Notes: generated from the letters alone by a model not told the origin. 64,000 nt of DNA from Verrucomicrobia bacterium LW23 (GCA_003054695.1 QAZA01000011.1:248001-312000), one strand, 5' to 3'. Positions 1-9,328 are shown, counted from the stretch's first letter. Made by a program: numbers and translations.

Positions 1-50
1 TGCCGTCCGGCCCGTTGGCTCGCGCCCGCGGCGAGCCGGGCGATGGCTGT

Positions 51-1049
51 ATGGTCGCTGCCCCTATCTCCATGCGCCTGTCGGAAACCATCACTTTCGA
101 GAACGCCCGCGTACTTCAGGCCCTCATCGCCAACGATCCCCAGAATCTGCGGCTGATGGAGGAGCGTTTCGACGTCAAACTAACGGCCCGCGACGCATGG
201 ATTAAGGTGGAAGGTACGGACGCCGGCATCGCCCAGGCGCGCAACGTGTTTACGCAGCTCTCGGCCGTTAAGGATAAAGGCCACCATATTCGCAAGCACG
301 AGTTCCGCTTTGCGCTGGACTCCGTGGCAAAAGGCGACGACCTGCAGTTGCAGAATCTATTTGAGTCGCGCATCGCGTTCTCCCCGCGCAAGCCGCCTAT
401 CGTGCCCAAGAGCGAGAACCAGAAGGCCTATGTCGATGCCATCCGCAAGACTGACCTGGTGTTTGGCATCGGCCCGGCCGGCACAGGCAAAACGTACATC
501 GCCATGGCGATGGCGGTGGAAGCCCTTAAGCAGGATAAGGTTACGCGTATTATCCTCACGCGCCCTGCGGTGGAAGCCGGCGAGGCCCTCGGCTTTCTGC
601 CCGGCGACCTGAAGGAGAAAATCGCCCCGTACCTGCGCCCCCTGTACGACGCGCTTTACGAGATGCTCGACCCGGAAGAGATCGAACGCCTGATGGATAA
701 GGGTGTTATCGAGCTGGCCCCGCTGGCCTACATGCGCGGACGAACGCTCTCCCACAGCTTTGTTATCCTGGACGAAGCCCAAAACACGACGACGGAGCAG
801 ATGTTTATGTTCCTTACCCGCCTGGGCCCGGAGAGCAAGTGCGTGGTGACGGGCGACCCCACCCAGTGCGACCTCTCCAGCCACCGCAAAAGCGGCCTGA
901 TGGAAGCCATGCAGGCGCTGAAGGATACCGAGGGCATCGCCTTTATGCGTTTTGACGACCGGCACGTCATACGCCATGATATTGTGCAGCGAGTCATCCG
1001 CGCCTACCGCGCACATCGCGGTGATCGCGCAACCAGTGCATCCCTATGA
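51..1049 (+). CDS. phoH: PhoH-like P-loop ATPase
   Basis: PhoH family ATPase, a cytoplasmic P-loop NTPase usually linked to RNA metabolism and commonly encoded next to ybeY, as here. From the ATG at 51 the protein has an N-terminal KH-like region (about residues 8–80), Walker A GPAGTGKT at about residue 141, and a Walker B segment FVILDEAQ near residue 240 followed by the family-typical QNTT. The rest matches the PhoH core (LTRPAVEAGE, GDPTQCDL). The frame is open to the window edge and also contains TTG 15 and ATG 72; ATG 72 (MRLSETITF) would fit the usual family N-terminus equally well. No Shine-Dalgarno site decides between them. The family call is firm; only the start is uncertain. Confidence 0.93.
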   Translation: MVAAPISMRLSETITFENARVLQALIANDPQNLRLMEERFDVKLTARDAWIKVEGTDAGIAQARNVFTQLSAVKDKGHHIRKHEFRFALDSVAKGDDLQLQNLFESRIAFSPRKPPIVPKSENQKAYVDAIRKTDLVFGIGPAGTGKTYIAMAMAVEALKQDKVTRIILTRPAVEAGEALGFLPGDLKEKIAPYLRPLYDALYEMLDPEEIERLMDKGVIELAPLAYMRGRTLSHSFVILDEAQNTTTEQMFMFLTRLGPESKCVVTGDPTQCDLSSHRKSGLMEAMQALKDTEGIAFMRFDDRHVIRHDIVQRVIRAYRAHRGDRATSASL

Positions 1050-1098
1050 GCACCAAGGGCTTGCCACTTCCGTTAAGCGTCGCCGCACGGCGCCCCAT

Positions 1099-1128
1099 TT
1101 TACAAACCCGCCATTTGTGCTCTATATT
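1099..1128 (+). promoter_or_regulatory. candidate sigma70-type promoter upstream of the HD-domain gene
   Basis: TTTACA (1099–1104) and TATATT (1123–1128) are separated by 18 bases, within the 154-base space between phoH and the HD gene. Only the hexamer match supports this, so it is weak. Confidence 0.25.
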
Positions 1129-1203
1129 AGAGGTCTCTCTTTTATCGCCAACAGCCGACACAGCGCTTAGGGTTAGCGCGCGGCCCCGGGGCACCAGGCA
1201 CAT

Positions 1204-2919
1204 ATGATCGGTTTTGAATGGCTGCGACGGCAAAGGCTTGTCTCGAAAGGACTTGCGTGTCAAAAAATGCGTCGACAGCGCGACGAGGCAACGTGGCGGG
1301 AGTGCTTTGACTGCAACCGCACCGTCAAACTCAGCATCCTGGCTGTTTTCGCGTGCTGTCTGTACGCTCTGAGCTATTGGGGCTCCCTCAGCCTGGGCCT
1401 GCCGTACCCCAGCAATGAGTCTAATCTAATCATCTTTGTGGTCTTTTTGGTGGCCATGATGATGCTGGAGCTGGAGCACGGCGACGTATGGACGATCAAC
1501 AGCAGGCTGGCCCTTCTACTTGGCCTTGTCCTCGTTAACATCCTGCTAGTCAGGGGGATGTGTATTGCGCTTAAGACCGGCGGCTCGCAGCTTGGCGATC
1601 TCTACTTTCTGATGCCCACCGCCCTGGCGCCCATGTGCGTCAGCCTGCTGCTGGGCACGCGGCCCGCCCTTTACGCGGTGTTTGTTTCCAGCATTTTGCT
1701 CAGCCTCATTATGGGGCGCGATTTTAGCCTGATGGTCATCAGCATGATCTCCGGCTTTACCGCCGTTTACTTTACCAAACGGGTGCGCAAGAGGCACGAT
1801 CTCGTTAAATCGGGCGTCGCCGTCGGTATCGCCAGCATGGTCACTGCCCTGGCGTTCGGCCTGATTCAGGGACAGGACGCAGGTGCTCTGGCCACCGCCG
1901 GCGTGCGCGCCGTGCTGATGGGCATCGCCACCGCCCTGGTCGTCAGCGCCATTTTGCCCATCCTCGAGACTGTTTTCGACATCATTACCGATATGTCGTG
2001 GATCGAGCTGGCGGACCTGAACCATCCTCTGCTGCAACGCATGACGATAGAGGCCCCCGGCACCTACCACCATAGCCTGGTGGTTGCCAACCTGGTGGAG
2101 GCCGCCAGCAAATCGCTGGGCCTTAACCCTACGCAGGCGCGCGTGCTGGCCCTGTTTCACGACATCGGCAAAACCATTAAGCCCAGCTACTTTACGGAAA
2201 ATATTTCATCCGGACAAAAAAGCCCGCACGACAATATCTCCCCCACCATGAGCGCGCTGATCATTATCGCGCACGTGAAAGAAGGCGTTGATCTGGCCCT
2301 GCAATACCGCCTTAAAAAGCCCATTATCGACGCCATCCAGCAGCACCACGGCGACTCGCTCGTCTACTACTTTTACCGCCGCGCCAAGCAGCAGGAGGAC
2401 GACGCGCGCGAAGGCGGCAAGATCATGAACATGCGCCCGGACGACATCCCGACCGTGTCGCAGCAACAGTTCCGCTACCCCGGCCCGCGCCCGCAAACCC
2501 CTATGGTTGGACTGCTTTGCATGGCCGACGCCATCGAAGCCGCCTCGCGCTCGCTGGATAAACCGACGCCGCAAAAGATCGAAGCCCTGGTGGAGGAAAT
2601 CATCCAGCGCAAGATCAGCGAAGGCCAGCTGGACGAGTGCCACCTGACCCTCAACCAGATACGCACCGCAAGCGAAAGCTTTGTGTTTACGGTAAAAAGC
2701 GTTCTGCATCAACGCATTAGCTACCCGCCTAAGGAGACCCGTTCTGACGACAAAAGCGAAACGCGCAGCGACCGCGATACCCGCGTCGGCACCCAGGTCG
2801 GCATCCCCGCCCCCACCGGGGGCGCGGCAGCCGTCGGCCCCACCGGTACAGCTCTCTCTGTCCAACCGCCAAAGAAAACACCGTCTTCCACCCCTTCGCA
2901 AACTTCTGCGGCAGCTTGA
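1204..2919 (+). CDS. membrane HD-domain phosphohydrolase (7TMR-HD / YqfF-PgpH type)
   Basis: Polytopic membrane protein with a cytoplasmic HD hydrolase domain. Family members such as PgpH hydrolyse cyclic di-AMP. About six to seven hydrophobic segments cover residues 35–260. The HD domain follows with the TYHHS motif, the metal-binding LFHDIGK (H319-D320), SPHDNISP and QQHHGDS, so all catalytic-type histidines are present. The large extracellular HDED domain that precedes the membrane region in typical PgpH proteins is missing, making this a short version (571 residues). The last ~60 residues are a low-complexity Ser/Thr/Pro/Ala tail whose DNA also encodes the N-terminus of YbeY in another frame. 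ATG 1204 was taken; ATG 1267 is an alternative. The neighbours phoH and ybeY form a cluster common in bacteria. Confidence 0.9.
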   Translation: MIGFEWLRRQRLVSKGLACQKMRRQRDEATWRECFDCNRTVKLSILAVFACCLYALSYWGSLSLGLPYPSNESNLIIFVVFLVAMMMLELEHGDVWTINSRLALLLGLVLVNILLVRGMCIALKTGGSQLGDLYFLMPTALAPMCVSLLLGTRPALYAVFVSSILLSLIMGRDFSLMVISMISGFTAVYFTKRVRKRHDLVKSGVAVGIASMVTALAFGLIQGQDAGALATAGVRAVLMGIATALVVSAILPILETVFDIITDMSWIELADLNHPLLQRMTIEAPGTYHHSLVVANLVEAASKSLGLNPTQARVLALFHDIGKTIKPSYFTENISSGQKSPHDNISPTMSALIIIAHVKEGVDLALQYRLKKPIIDAIQQHHGDSLVYYFYRRAKQQEDDAREGGKIMNMRPDDIPTVSQQQFRYPGPRPQTPMVGLLCMADAIEAASRSLDKPTPQKIEALVEEIIQRKISEGQLDECHLTLNQIRTASESFVFTVKSVLHQRISYPPKETRSDDKSETRSDRDTRVGTQVGIPAPTGGAAAVGPTGTALSVQPPKKTPSSTPSQTSAAA

Positions 2920-3295
2920 GCTGGCAGCAGAAATTATTGGGGCAGAAGCGGTTGCAAACAGCAAGCTCAAGCCGTTGCCGGCGCAGATTGAGATTCACTA
3001 CATCGGCAACGCCGCAATGTGCCAGGTTCACGCGCAGTTTCTGGACGACCCCACACCTACCGACGTGATCACGTTTCCCTACGGCGAGATCCTCGTTTGC
3101 CCCGAGGTCGCTGCCCAACAGTGCGCCGACTTTGGCCGCCAGTTTGACGAGGAAGTCCTGCTCTACACGATTCACGGCCTCCTCCACCTCGCTGGCTACG
3201 ATGACGTCAAACCCGCCCTGGCAAAAGCGATGCACCGCCGCCAGGATGTGGTGCTCGCGCAAGTACTTGAACACGAGCCCTTTGCGAGGCCCTGA
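2858..3295 (+). CDS. ybeY: YbeY endoribonuclease / rRNA maturation factor, start codon unclear
   Basis: YbeY is a metal-dependent RNase needed for 16S rRNA 3' maturation and ribosome quality control. The conserved PTDVITFP block and the metal motif HGLLHLAGYDD are present; the third ligand position, usually His, is Asp, a variant also seen in other family members. The first standard start codon in frame is TTG 2975, but the homologous N-terminus (SNRQRKHRL followed by an LLRQLELA helix) is encoded upstream, from about 2855, inside the 3' end of the HD gene. This frame is open from 2696 and contains no ATG, GTG or TTG before 2975. The coordinate given uses CTG 2858. A +1 ribosomal frameshift from the HD gene, a rare start codon or a one-base sequence error are the alternatives. 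The function is firm; how it is started is open. Confidence 0.8.
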   Translation: MSNRQRKHRLPPLRKLLRQLELAAEIIGAEAVANSKLKPLPAQIEIHYIGNAAMCQVHAQFLDDPTPTDVITFPYGEILVCPEVAAQQCADFGRQFDEEVLLYTIHGLLHLAGYDDVKPALAKAMHRRQDVVLAQVLEHEPFARP

Positions 3296-3484
3296 TGCAG
3301 TTGGTCAGGGAAAGGCTTGAGCTATTGTCGGTGAAAGTGGTGCTCGGCTGCTTCTGATCCCCATTGACGGGATAATCGTTTCCGAAGCAAGATTGTGGCC
3401 GCAACGCACCTCGCTTAGTTCAACTCAAGGACCCGTCTGCTGAAAAGCCTGCGTCGTCTCAGCCCCGGATCCGCCAACGCCGTC

Positions 3485-4546
3485 ATGACACTTTCCCCTG
3501 CCCCTGGCTCTGCAGACGCTGCGGCCTCGAAAATCGCCGCGACGCCTGCGCCCCGCAAGCCGCCCTCCTGGTGGCAGGCCAACGGCTTCATCATCGGCCT
3601 CTTTGGCGCGGTGGCGCTGGCGTTCGTCTTCCCTGGCCCGGGCTCGCGGCATGGCATTTTACATGCCGATATCCTGAACAACGCGGGCATAGCGCTTATT
3701 CTCTTTCTCCAGGGCCTTTCCCTCGCGTTCGAGAAAGTGAAGGAAGGGGCTGGTAACTGGCGCTTACACCTTGTCATTCAATCCTTTACGTTCGTCATCT
3801 TCCCTCTTGTCGGCCTGGCGATGGACGCTGTCGTCCCCCTTGCCTGGCCCGGCGAGCCCCCGGCCATTCGCTACGGCTTCCTCTATTTGTGCGTCCTTCC
3901 CAGCACCGTCAGCACGTCCGTTGTTCTCACGGCGGTGGCCGGCGGCAACACGCCCGGCGCCCTCTTTAACGCCGCAGTCTCCAACATCGTCGGCGTGGTT
4001 GCGACACCCATTCTGGTTCAGTTGCTCATGTCCAAATCGGGCAGCGCAGGCGATTTCGGCCCGCTTCTGTTGAAAATCACGCTGCTCACCCTGGTACCCT
4101 TTGGCCTCGGTATGGCCCTGCGCCCGGCCTTTGCCGCCTGGGTGGATGCCCGCAAGCAGTGGGTGACGCGCATCAGTAACACCGTTATCCTCTTCATCGT
4201 CTACAGCGCGTTTTGCGAGAGCGTGGAGGAAAATATCTGGGCCAAATACGGCATTGTGTTGACGCTACAAGTACTTGTGCTCGTGCTTGTGCTCTTCGGC
4301 GGCATGTCGCTCCTCATCTTCGCCGCCTGCAAACTCCTGCGCCTGCCCTCGGGCGACGCCATCGCCGCCTACTTTTGCTCCATCAAAAAGACGCTCGCCA
4401 TGGGGGTCCCTCTCGCCATCCTCATCTTCGGCCAGCGCGATGACCTCACGCTGATCCTGCTGCCGATTATGTTCTACCACCCCGTTCAACTCTTTATTAA
4501 CGGCCTGCTTGCCAATCAGTGGGCCAGGCAGGCGGCGCACCATTAA
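3485..4546 (+). CDS. SBF-like (bile acid:sodium symporter family, YfeH type) transporter
   Basis: Integral membrane transporter of the SBF-like family, relatives of bile acid:sodium symporters; the substrate cannot be read from the sequence. The 353-residue protein begins with a ~30-residue Ala/Pro-rich cytoplasmic stretch and then WWQANGFIIGLFGAVALAF, followed by about ten hydrophobic helices. Family-typical stretches are the GIALILFLQGLSL helix, the PSTVSTSVVLT segment and NAAVSNIVGV. ATG 3485 is the first in-frame ATG and gives the usual family length. It is separated from ybeY by 189 bases and converges with nuoH, so it is probably its own transcription unit. High confidence in the family, none in a substrate. 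Confidence 0.88.
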   Translation: MTLSPAPGSADAAASKIAATPAPRKPPSWWQANGFIIGLFGAVALAFVFPGPGSRHGILHADILNNAGIALILFLQGLSLAFEKVKEGAGNWRLHLVIQSFTFVIFPLVGLAMDAVVPLAWPGEPPAIRYGFLYLCVLPSTVSTSVVLTAVAGGNTPGALFNAAVSNIVGVVATPILVQLLMSKSGSAGDFGPLLLKITLLTLVPFGLGMALRPAFAAWVDARKQWVTRISNTVILFIVYSAFCESVEENIWAKYGIVLTLQVLVLVLVLFGGMSLLIFAACKLLRLPSGDAIAAYFCSIKKTLAMGVPLAILIFGQRDDLTLILLPIMFYHPVQLFINGLLANQWARQAAHH

Positions 4547-4582
4547 GCCTGGCTCGGCGTTAAGCGCTTAATGGATAAGAAC

Positions 4583-5905
4583 TTAGCGGCTGACATCCGC
4601 CACAATCGCGGTCGCCTTTTCCTTCGCGGAGGCACCCGCCTTGAGGCCGCCGCCGAAGTGCTGGATGCCGGCGAGCATGGTGCCGCAAACGACAATGAGC
4701 GCAAGCGACGTGGGTAGAAACACCTTCCAGCCCAGGTCCATCAACGCGTCGTAGCGGAAGCGAGGCGTGCTCCAGCGCACCCAGATGAACAGCAGGATAA
4801 AGCCCGTCACCTTGGTGATAAACACCAGCGTCTGGAGGATAATGCCGAAGATGCCCCACGATTGAGCGAGATTGTTGTACGCCTCAAACGGCAACGTCCA
4901 GCCGCCGAAAAACAGCGTAACCAGCAGGGCGGACGACATAATCAGCGCCGCGTACTCGCCCAGGAAGAAGAGCGCAAAACGCATGCCACCGTACTCCGTG
5001 TTGTAACCGCCCACCAGTTCCTGTTCCGACTCTGGCAAATCGAACGGCATACGGTTTGTCTCCGCAAAGCTGGAGACCAGGAAGATAAAGAACGCCGGGA
5101 TAAGCACGAGCGCAAGCATCAGCGCAGGCAGCAGGGTCGCGAAATCCAGCGGGTTGGGTGAGATAAACGGAAGCGCCAGCCAGCCGTGCTGGTACTGGTA
5201 ATCCACAATCTTGCTCAGGTTCATGGTGCCTGTGACCATGAATACCGGGATGACCGAGAGGCCCATCGCCACCTCGTACGAAATCATCTGCGCGCTGGAG
5301 CGAATGCCGCCCAGGAACGGAAACTTGGAGTTGGACGCCCAGCCCGCGAGCACGATGCCGTACACCGTAAGTGACGAAATCGCAAAGATAAACACCGGGC
5401 CCACATTAATGTCCGCAATAACGCCGGGCTTGGGGATGACGTTGCCAAAGAAGGGAATCTCGAACGGAAGCGTCACGGTAGTCAGGCTTGCAAACGGGAT
5501 GACGCACACGGTGATGAGCGCCGGGGAGACGGCCAGCATCGGCGCCAGAATATAGAAGAAGCGGTTGGTATGATTCGGCGTAAACTGCTCTTTCAGAAGA
5601 CCTTTCAGCGCGTCCGCAATCGGCTGGCCCAGGCCCCACATGGGGATATTGGTGAGCGGAATGCCGGTGCGGTTCGGCCCCACGCGGTCCTGCATAAACG
5701 CGCACACTTTGCGCTCGGCCAGCACCGTGTAGGAGACGGTGCCGAGGATGACGCCGAGGCCAATGAGGATCTTCACCATCGCGTAAAACGCGACGTCGAG
5801 CAGGGGAACCTGCGCGGCGGTGTCCGCGGCGGGCGTCACCTCAACGGCCGTTTGCGCGACGAGATGGAGCGTGTGTTGAAGGGCATGCACCAGCGTTGGA
5901 TCCAT
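4583..5905 (-). CDS. nuoH: NADH-quinone oxidoreductase subunit H
   Basis: Membrane subunit of complex I that helps form the quinone-binding site and links the peripheral arm to the proton-pumping arm. The family signature AERKVCAFMQDRVGPNRTG and the later SSFAETNRMPFDLPESEQEL are intact, with eight or more hydrophobic helices. At 440 residues it is longer than the usual 320–350: the N-terminus carries ~30 extra residues before the first helix, and the C-terminus a Gly/Ala/Lys-rich tail. It is the last gene of the minus-strand nuo group, 48 bases after nuoG, and converges with the SBF-like gene. No nuoI follows, which is unusual. Confidence 0.96.
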   Translation of the reverse strand: MDPTLVHALQHTLHLVAQTAVEVTPAADTAAQVPLLDVAFYAMVKILIGLGVILGTVSYTVLAERKVCAFMQDRVGPNRTGIPLTNIPMWGLGQPIADALKGLLKEQFTPNHTNRFFYILAPMLAVSPALITVCVIPFASLTTVTLPFEIPFFGNVIPKPGVIADINVGPVFIFAISSLTVYGIVLAGWASNSKFPFLGGIRSSAQMISYEVAMGLSVIPVFMVTGTMNLSKIVDYQYQHGWLALPFISPNPLDFATLLPALMLALVLIPAFFIFLVSSFAETNRMPFDLPESEQELVGGYNTEYGGMRFALFFLGEYAALIMSSALLVTLFFGGWTLPFEAYNNLAQSWGIFGIILQTLVFITKVTGFILLFIWVRWSTPRFRYDALMDLGWKVFLPTSLALIVVCGTMLAGIQHFGGGLKAGASAKEKATAIVADVSR

Positions 5906-5953
5906 AAGTATGTGGCGGGAAAGGACTTAAGTGTTGTGCGAAAAACGGGGCGA

Positions 5954-7759
5954 TCAGGCGCTGATGCGCGGCGTGGTGGCGGGCAAACCTTCGGACTTTA
6001 CCGGCATCTCTCGAGGTGCGAACTCCTCGGCAAAGTCGGGCTCGGCCACTACGCTGCCTTTAACCACCTGGGGGCGCGGGAGTTTCGAGCGATCCAGCTG
6101 CACGCCGAGATCCGTAATGCGCGAGAACGTAAGTCCCTCGAAGATAGGATATTGCGATGCGGCAGCCTTGAAGACTTCCTCCACCTTGTGCAGGCTGTTT
6201 CCGCCGGTAAGGGCGGTGCGCAGGTTCAGCAGAATTTCCAGGTCCTCGCGAGCGGAGCCGGGGCAGGCGGTTGCCTTGTTGAGGCGCTGCAGGCGGCCGG
6301 CGGCGTTGATCATCGAGCCGCGCTTTTCCGTCCACGCCGCGCCGGCCAGCACAAAGTGAGCCAGAGCGCCAGTAGGGCCGGGTACAATGTGTTGCAGTAC
6401 AAGAAGATCCAGCTTCTGCAAGGTCTCGGCGGGGATGCCCGCCTCCACCGCATCCTCATGGAAGCAGAAGAGCGCTTTGATCTTGCCCGCGTCGATCGCC
6501 TCTTTGATCTTCGCAATATTTTGCCCCTTGTAATTCAGGCCAAAGATGCGCGTTCCCGCCGAGTTGGGGTTGCGGTCCGCATTCTGCAGCACGCCGTCGG
6601 ACTTGCCCGGGCGCGGGACGATGTCGGCCAGCACCGTGTCTCCGCCGAGGCTGCGGCGGACGTCGGCGATGACGAAAAGCTCCTCGTTGGTAGCGCGGGC
6701 AGAGGCCAGGATGGCTACCTGCTCGCCCTTCAGCCCCAACATCTTATGTTGAATTTGCGGGTAAATGTTGGACCACACAGCACCCACCTGGCTGCCGCCC
6801 ACGCGCACCAGCGGCTCGGTCAGGCGGTCGGGGCCCTGAAAGTAGCCGATGTTCAGGCGGCCCTGGTCGCACATCCACAGGGAGTTGACGTCCTCGTTTT
6901 CGCGCGGTGTCAACCGGTACACCGTTTGCTCGCGCGCGCCGACCGTTACGTTGCAACCCGTTGCGCAGCCGGTGCATACGCTGGGTGTTTCCCGCAGGAA
7001 CCACACGCGCATCTTGAAGCGGAAATCCTTGCTGGTAAGCGCGCCGACGGGGCAGATATCGACGGTATTGAGCGAGTAATTGTTGTCGAAACGTTTGTCG
7101 TGATGCACCGCAAGTGTCGTAAAGCCACCGCGTTGCGTAAAGCCAAGCACGTCGTCCTTGCAGAATTCCCGCGCAAAACGGATGCAGCGCGAGCACATAA
7201 TGCAGCGCTCGTCGTCCAGTACAATGCGCTCGCCGATGTCCACTTTCTTGGGCTTGTGCACTTTCTGTTCGACGAAGCGGCTCTCGCTCTGGCCGTACTC
7301 CACGCTGTATTCCTGCAACTTGCATTCGCCGGCCTGGTCGCAGATGGGGCAGTCGAGCGGGTGATTGATGAGCAGAAACTCCATCACGCCTTCGCGGCAG
7401 TCCTTGGCCAGCTTGGAGTCGGTGCGAATGCCCATTCCGTCTGCCAGCTGCGTGGCGCAGCCGATGGCGGGGCGGGGGATCCAGCCGATTTCGGGTTTGC
7501 CGTCCTCGCCGATGATCGGCTTGCGATCCGGCGACATCTTGGGCATCCCTATCTCCAGCAAGCACATACGGCAGTTTCCGACAATGCTGAGCTTGGGGTG
7601 ATAGCAGTAATGCGGCACAAACTTCCCTGCACGCGAGGCCGCTTCAATCGCGTTAAGGCCCTTGGGCACCTGGACCCACTCGCCGTCGATCTGCACGTTA
7701 ATAAGCGGCGTATCCGCCGGCAGGATGTCGTGCTGAAAAGCGTTTTTTACAAAAGCCAT
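5954..7759 (-). CDS. nuoG: NADH-quinone oxidoreductase subunit G
   Basis: Iron-sulfur subunit of the peripheral arm of complex I. The N-terminal [2Fe-2S] ferredoxin-like domain has C52, C63, C66 and C101. Next comes the His-Cys3 cluster motif (HPLDCPICDQAGEC), two [4Fe-4S] motifs (CIMCSRCIRFARE with DICPVGALTS), and the molybdopterin-oxidoreductase-like region beginning VCTGCATGCN. The molybdopterin-like part is short, giving 601 residues against 700–900 in many bacteria, so the protein is a compact form. ATG 7759 gives a good N-terminus. It lies between nuoF and nuoH on the same strand and is surely co-transcribed. Confidence 0.95.
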   Translation of the reverse strand: MAFVKNAFQHDILPADTPLINVQIDGEWVQVPKGLNAIEAASRAGKFVPHYCYHPKLSIVGNCRMCLLEIGMPKMSPDRKPIIGEDGKPEIGWIPRPAIGCATQLADGMGIRTDSKLAKDCREGVMEFLLINHPLDCPICDQAGECKLQEYSVEYGQSESRFVEQKVHKPKKVDIGERIVLDDERCIMCSRCIRFAREFCKDDVLGFTQRGGFTTLAVHHDKRFDNNYSLNTVDICPVGALTSKDFRFKMRVWFLRETPSVCTGCATGCNVTVGAREQTVYRLTPRENEDVNSLWMCDQGRLNIGYFQGPDRLTEPLVRVGGSQVGAVWSNIYPQIQHKMLGLKGEQVAILASARATNEELFVIADVRRSLGGDTVLADIVPRPGKSDGVLQNADRNPNSAGTRIFGLNYKGQNIAKIKEAIDAGKIKALFCFHEDAVEAGIPAETLQKLDLLVLQHIVPGPTGALAHFVLAGAAWTEKRGSMINAAGRLQRLNKATACPGSAREDLEILLNLRTALTGGNSLHKVEEVFKAAASQYPIFEGLTFSRITDLGVQLDRSKLPRPQVVKGSVVAEPDFAEEFAPREMPVKSEGLPATTPRISA

Positions 7760-7840
7760 GGCGTGAGGTAGTTGCTAAGTTTGTGTCTGAAGCTGAATGC
7801 GAAAAAAAGGAGATGCGCAGCGTTAAATTAAAGGTGTTGC

Positions 7841-9265
7841 TCAACCCGCAATCACCGGCTCCTTGGCCGCCTTGTACGCGGCGGAACCCTTGGGTGCGGA
7901 CATCGTCGGCTCGACGGGGCGCACGACCGGCCCTGTGCCGGCGGCCGCTTTGGCATCGAACTCGTCCTTGAATTTGGCCAGGAAACTTTGCACGGGCCAG
8001 GAGCATGCTTCGCCAAAGGCGCAGATGGTCTTGCCGGCGATATTGTCCGCAACACTCTTGAGCAGAGGCACATCCGCAGCGCGGCCTTCGCCGGTGGCGA
8101 TGCGGCGTGTGATCTTTTTCATCCACTGGGCGCCTTCGCGGCACGGGGTGCACTGGCCGCAGCTTTCGTGCGCGTAGAATTCGGAAAGGTTTGCCAGGCA
8201 ACGTGTTATGTCGCGCGTTTCGTCCATCACCATAACGCCGCCGGAGCCCGCCATGGTGCCGATCGCCGCGAGCGAGTCGAAGTCGAGGATCACGTCCTCC
8301 AGCTTGATTTCCTTGTCGGCCATGGAGCCGTCGGCCTGCTTTTCCTTCACTTTAAACACCTCGCCGGCGCGGATAATCTTGGCCGAGGAGCCGCCAGGGA
8401 TGATTGCTTTGAGCTTTTTGCCGCCTTTAATGCCGCCGCACACCTCATAAATGAGCTCACCCATGGTAATTTTGCCGGTCTCGAACTCGTAGTAGCCGGG
8501 CTTTTCCACGTCGCCGCTCACGCAAATAACGCGCGTGCCGGTGTTGTTGGGGCGGCCGAGTTTGCCGTATTCCGCGCCGCCCATTTTGATGATGTGCTTG
8601 ACGTCGCAGAGGGTCTCCACGTTGTTTACAATCGTGGGGCACATGTAGAGGCCGAGGACGGCCGGGAAGTAGGGGGGCTTGATGCGAGGGTAGGCACGCT
8701 TACCTTCCAGGGACTCGATGAGGCCTGTTTCCTCGCCGCAAATGTAGGCGCCGGCGCCGCGGTGCACGTAGATCTCGAGGTCGTAGCCGGTGCCTAAGAT
8801 GTTGGTGCCGATGAAGTTGTGCGCGCGGGCTTCTTCAATGGCTTCTTCCAGAATTTTCGCGCCGTAGGGGAACTCGCCGCGGATGTAAATGTAGGCGAGC
8901 TTGACGTTGTTGGCGAAGCAGCTGATGATCATGCCTTCGATCAGCTGGTGCGGCTCCTTGTGGATGATCTGGCGATCCTTGAAGGTACCGGGCTCCGATT
9001 CGTCCGCGTTGCAAATGAGATAGACGGGCTTGGTGTTCTTCTTGGGATCGATAAAGCCCCACTTGACGCCGCACGGAAAGCCGGCGCCGCCGCGGCCGCG
9101 CAGGCCGGAGGCTTTCACCTCGGCAATGATGTCCGCCGGGGCCATGGCGATGGCCTTTTTCAGCTCTTCGTAACCGCCGTGCTTGAGGTAGCAGTCGATG
9201 TCCCGGGTATAGCCGGGCTTATCGATGTTCTTCAGCACGATGCGCATTTCGGCAGGGGCGGGCAT
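7841..9265 (-). CDS. nuoF: NADH-quinone oxidoreductase subunit F
   Basis: NADH- and FMN-binding subunit of complex I, the entry point of electrons. The glycine-rich FMN/NADH site GLRGRGGAGFP is at about residues 55–65, the GAGAYICGEETGLIESLEG block follows, and the C-terminal [4Fe-4S] motif is ESCGQCTPCREG with a final Cys in the TICAFGEACSWP segment. The 474-residue length fits the family, with a ~35-residue Ala/Pro/Lys-rich tail added at the C-terminus. ATG 9265 was chosen; ATG 9247 is a possible alternative. Located between nuoE and nuoG. Confidence 0.96.
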   Translation of the reverse strand: MPAPAEMRIVLKNIDKPGYTRDIDCYLKHGGYEELKKAIAMAPADIIAEVKASGLRGRGGAGFPCGVKWGFIDPKKNTKPVYLICNADESEPGTFKDRQIIHKEPHQLIEGMIISCFANNVKLAYIYIRGEFPYGAKILEEAIEEARAHNFIGTNILGTGYDLEIYVHRGAGAYICGEETGLIESLEGKRAYPRIKPPYFPAVLGLYMCPTIVNNVETLCDVKHIIKMGGAEYGKLGRPNNTGTRVICVSGDVEKPGYYEFETGKITMGELIYEVCGGIKGGKKLKAIIPGGSSAKIIRAGEVFKVKEKQADGSMADKEIKLEDVILDFDSLAAIGTMAGSGGVMVMDETRDITRCLANLSEFYAHESCGQCTPCREGAQWMKKITRRIATGEGRAADVPLLKSVADNIAGKTICAFGEACSWPVQSFLAKFKDEFDAKAAAGTGPVVRPVEPTMSAPKGSAAYKAAKEPVIAG

Positions 9266-9328
9266 AGTGGGCGATGTTGCGGGTTAAACCGTTGGAGGGG
9301 AAAGGGTTGTGCGAAAGAAAGAGAAAGC

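Noticed and set aside
4560-4571. Perfect 12-base palindrome TTAAGCGCTTAA between the convergent SBF-like and nuoH genes
   Set aside because: Real, but too short, without a T-run or a second copy, to call a terminator or operator.
5570-7771. Long plus-strand open frame (733 codons) across nuoG and nuoH
   Set aside because: It lies opposite two well-conserved nuo genes; its translation is Arg/His/Ala-rich with no family features. It is a by-product of GC-rich codon use.
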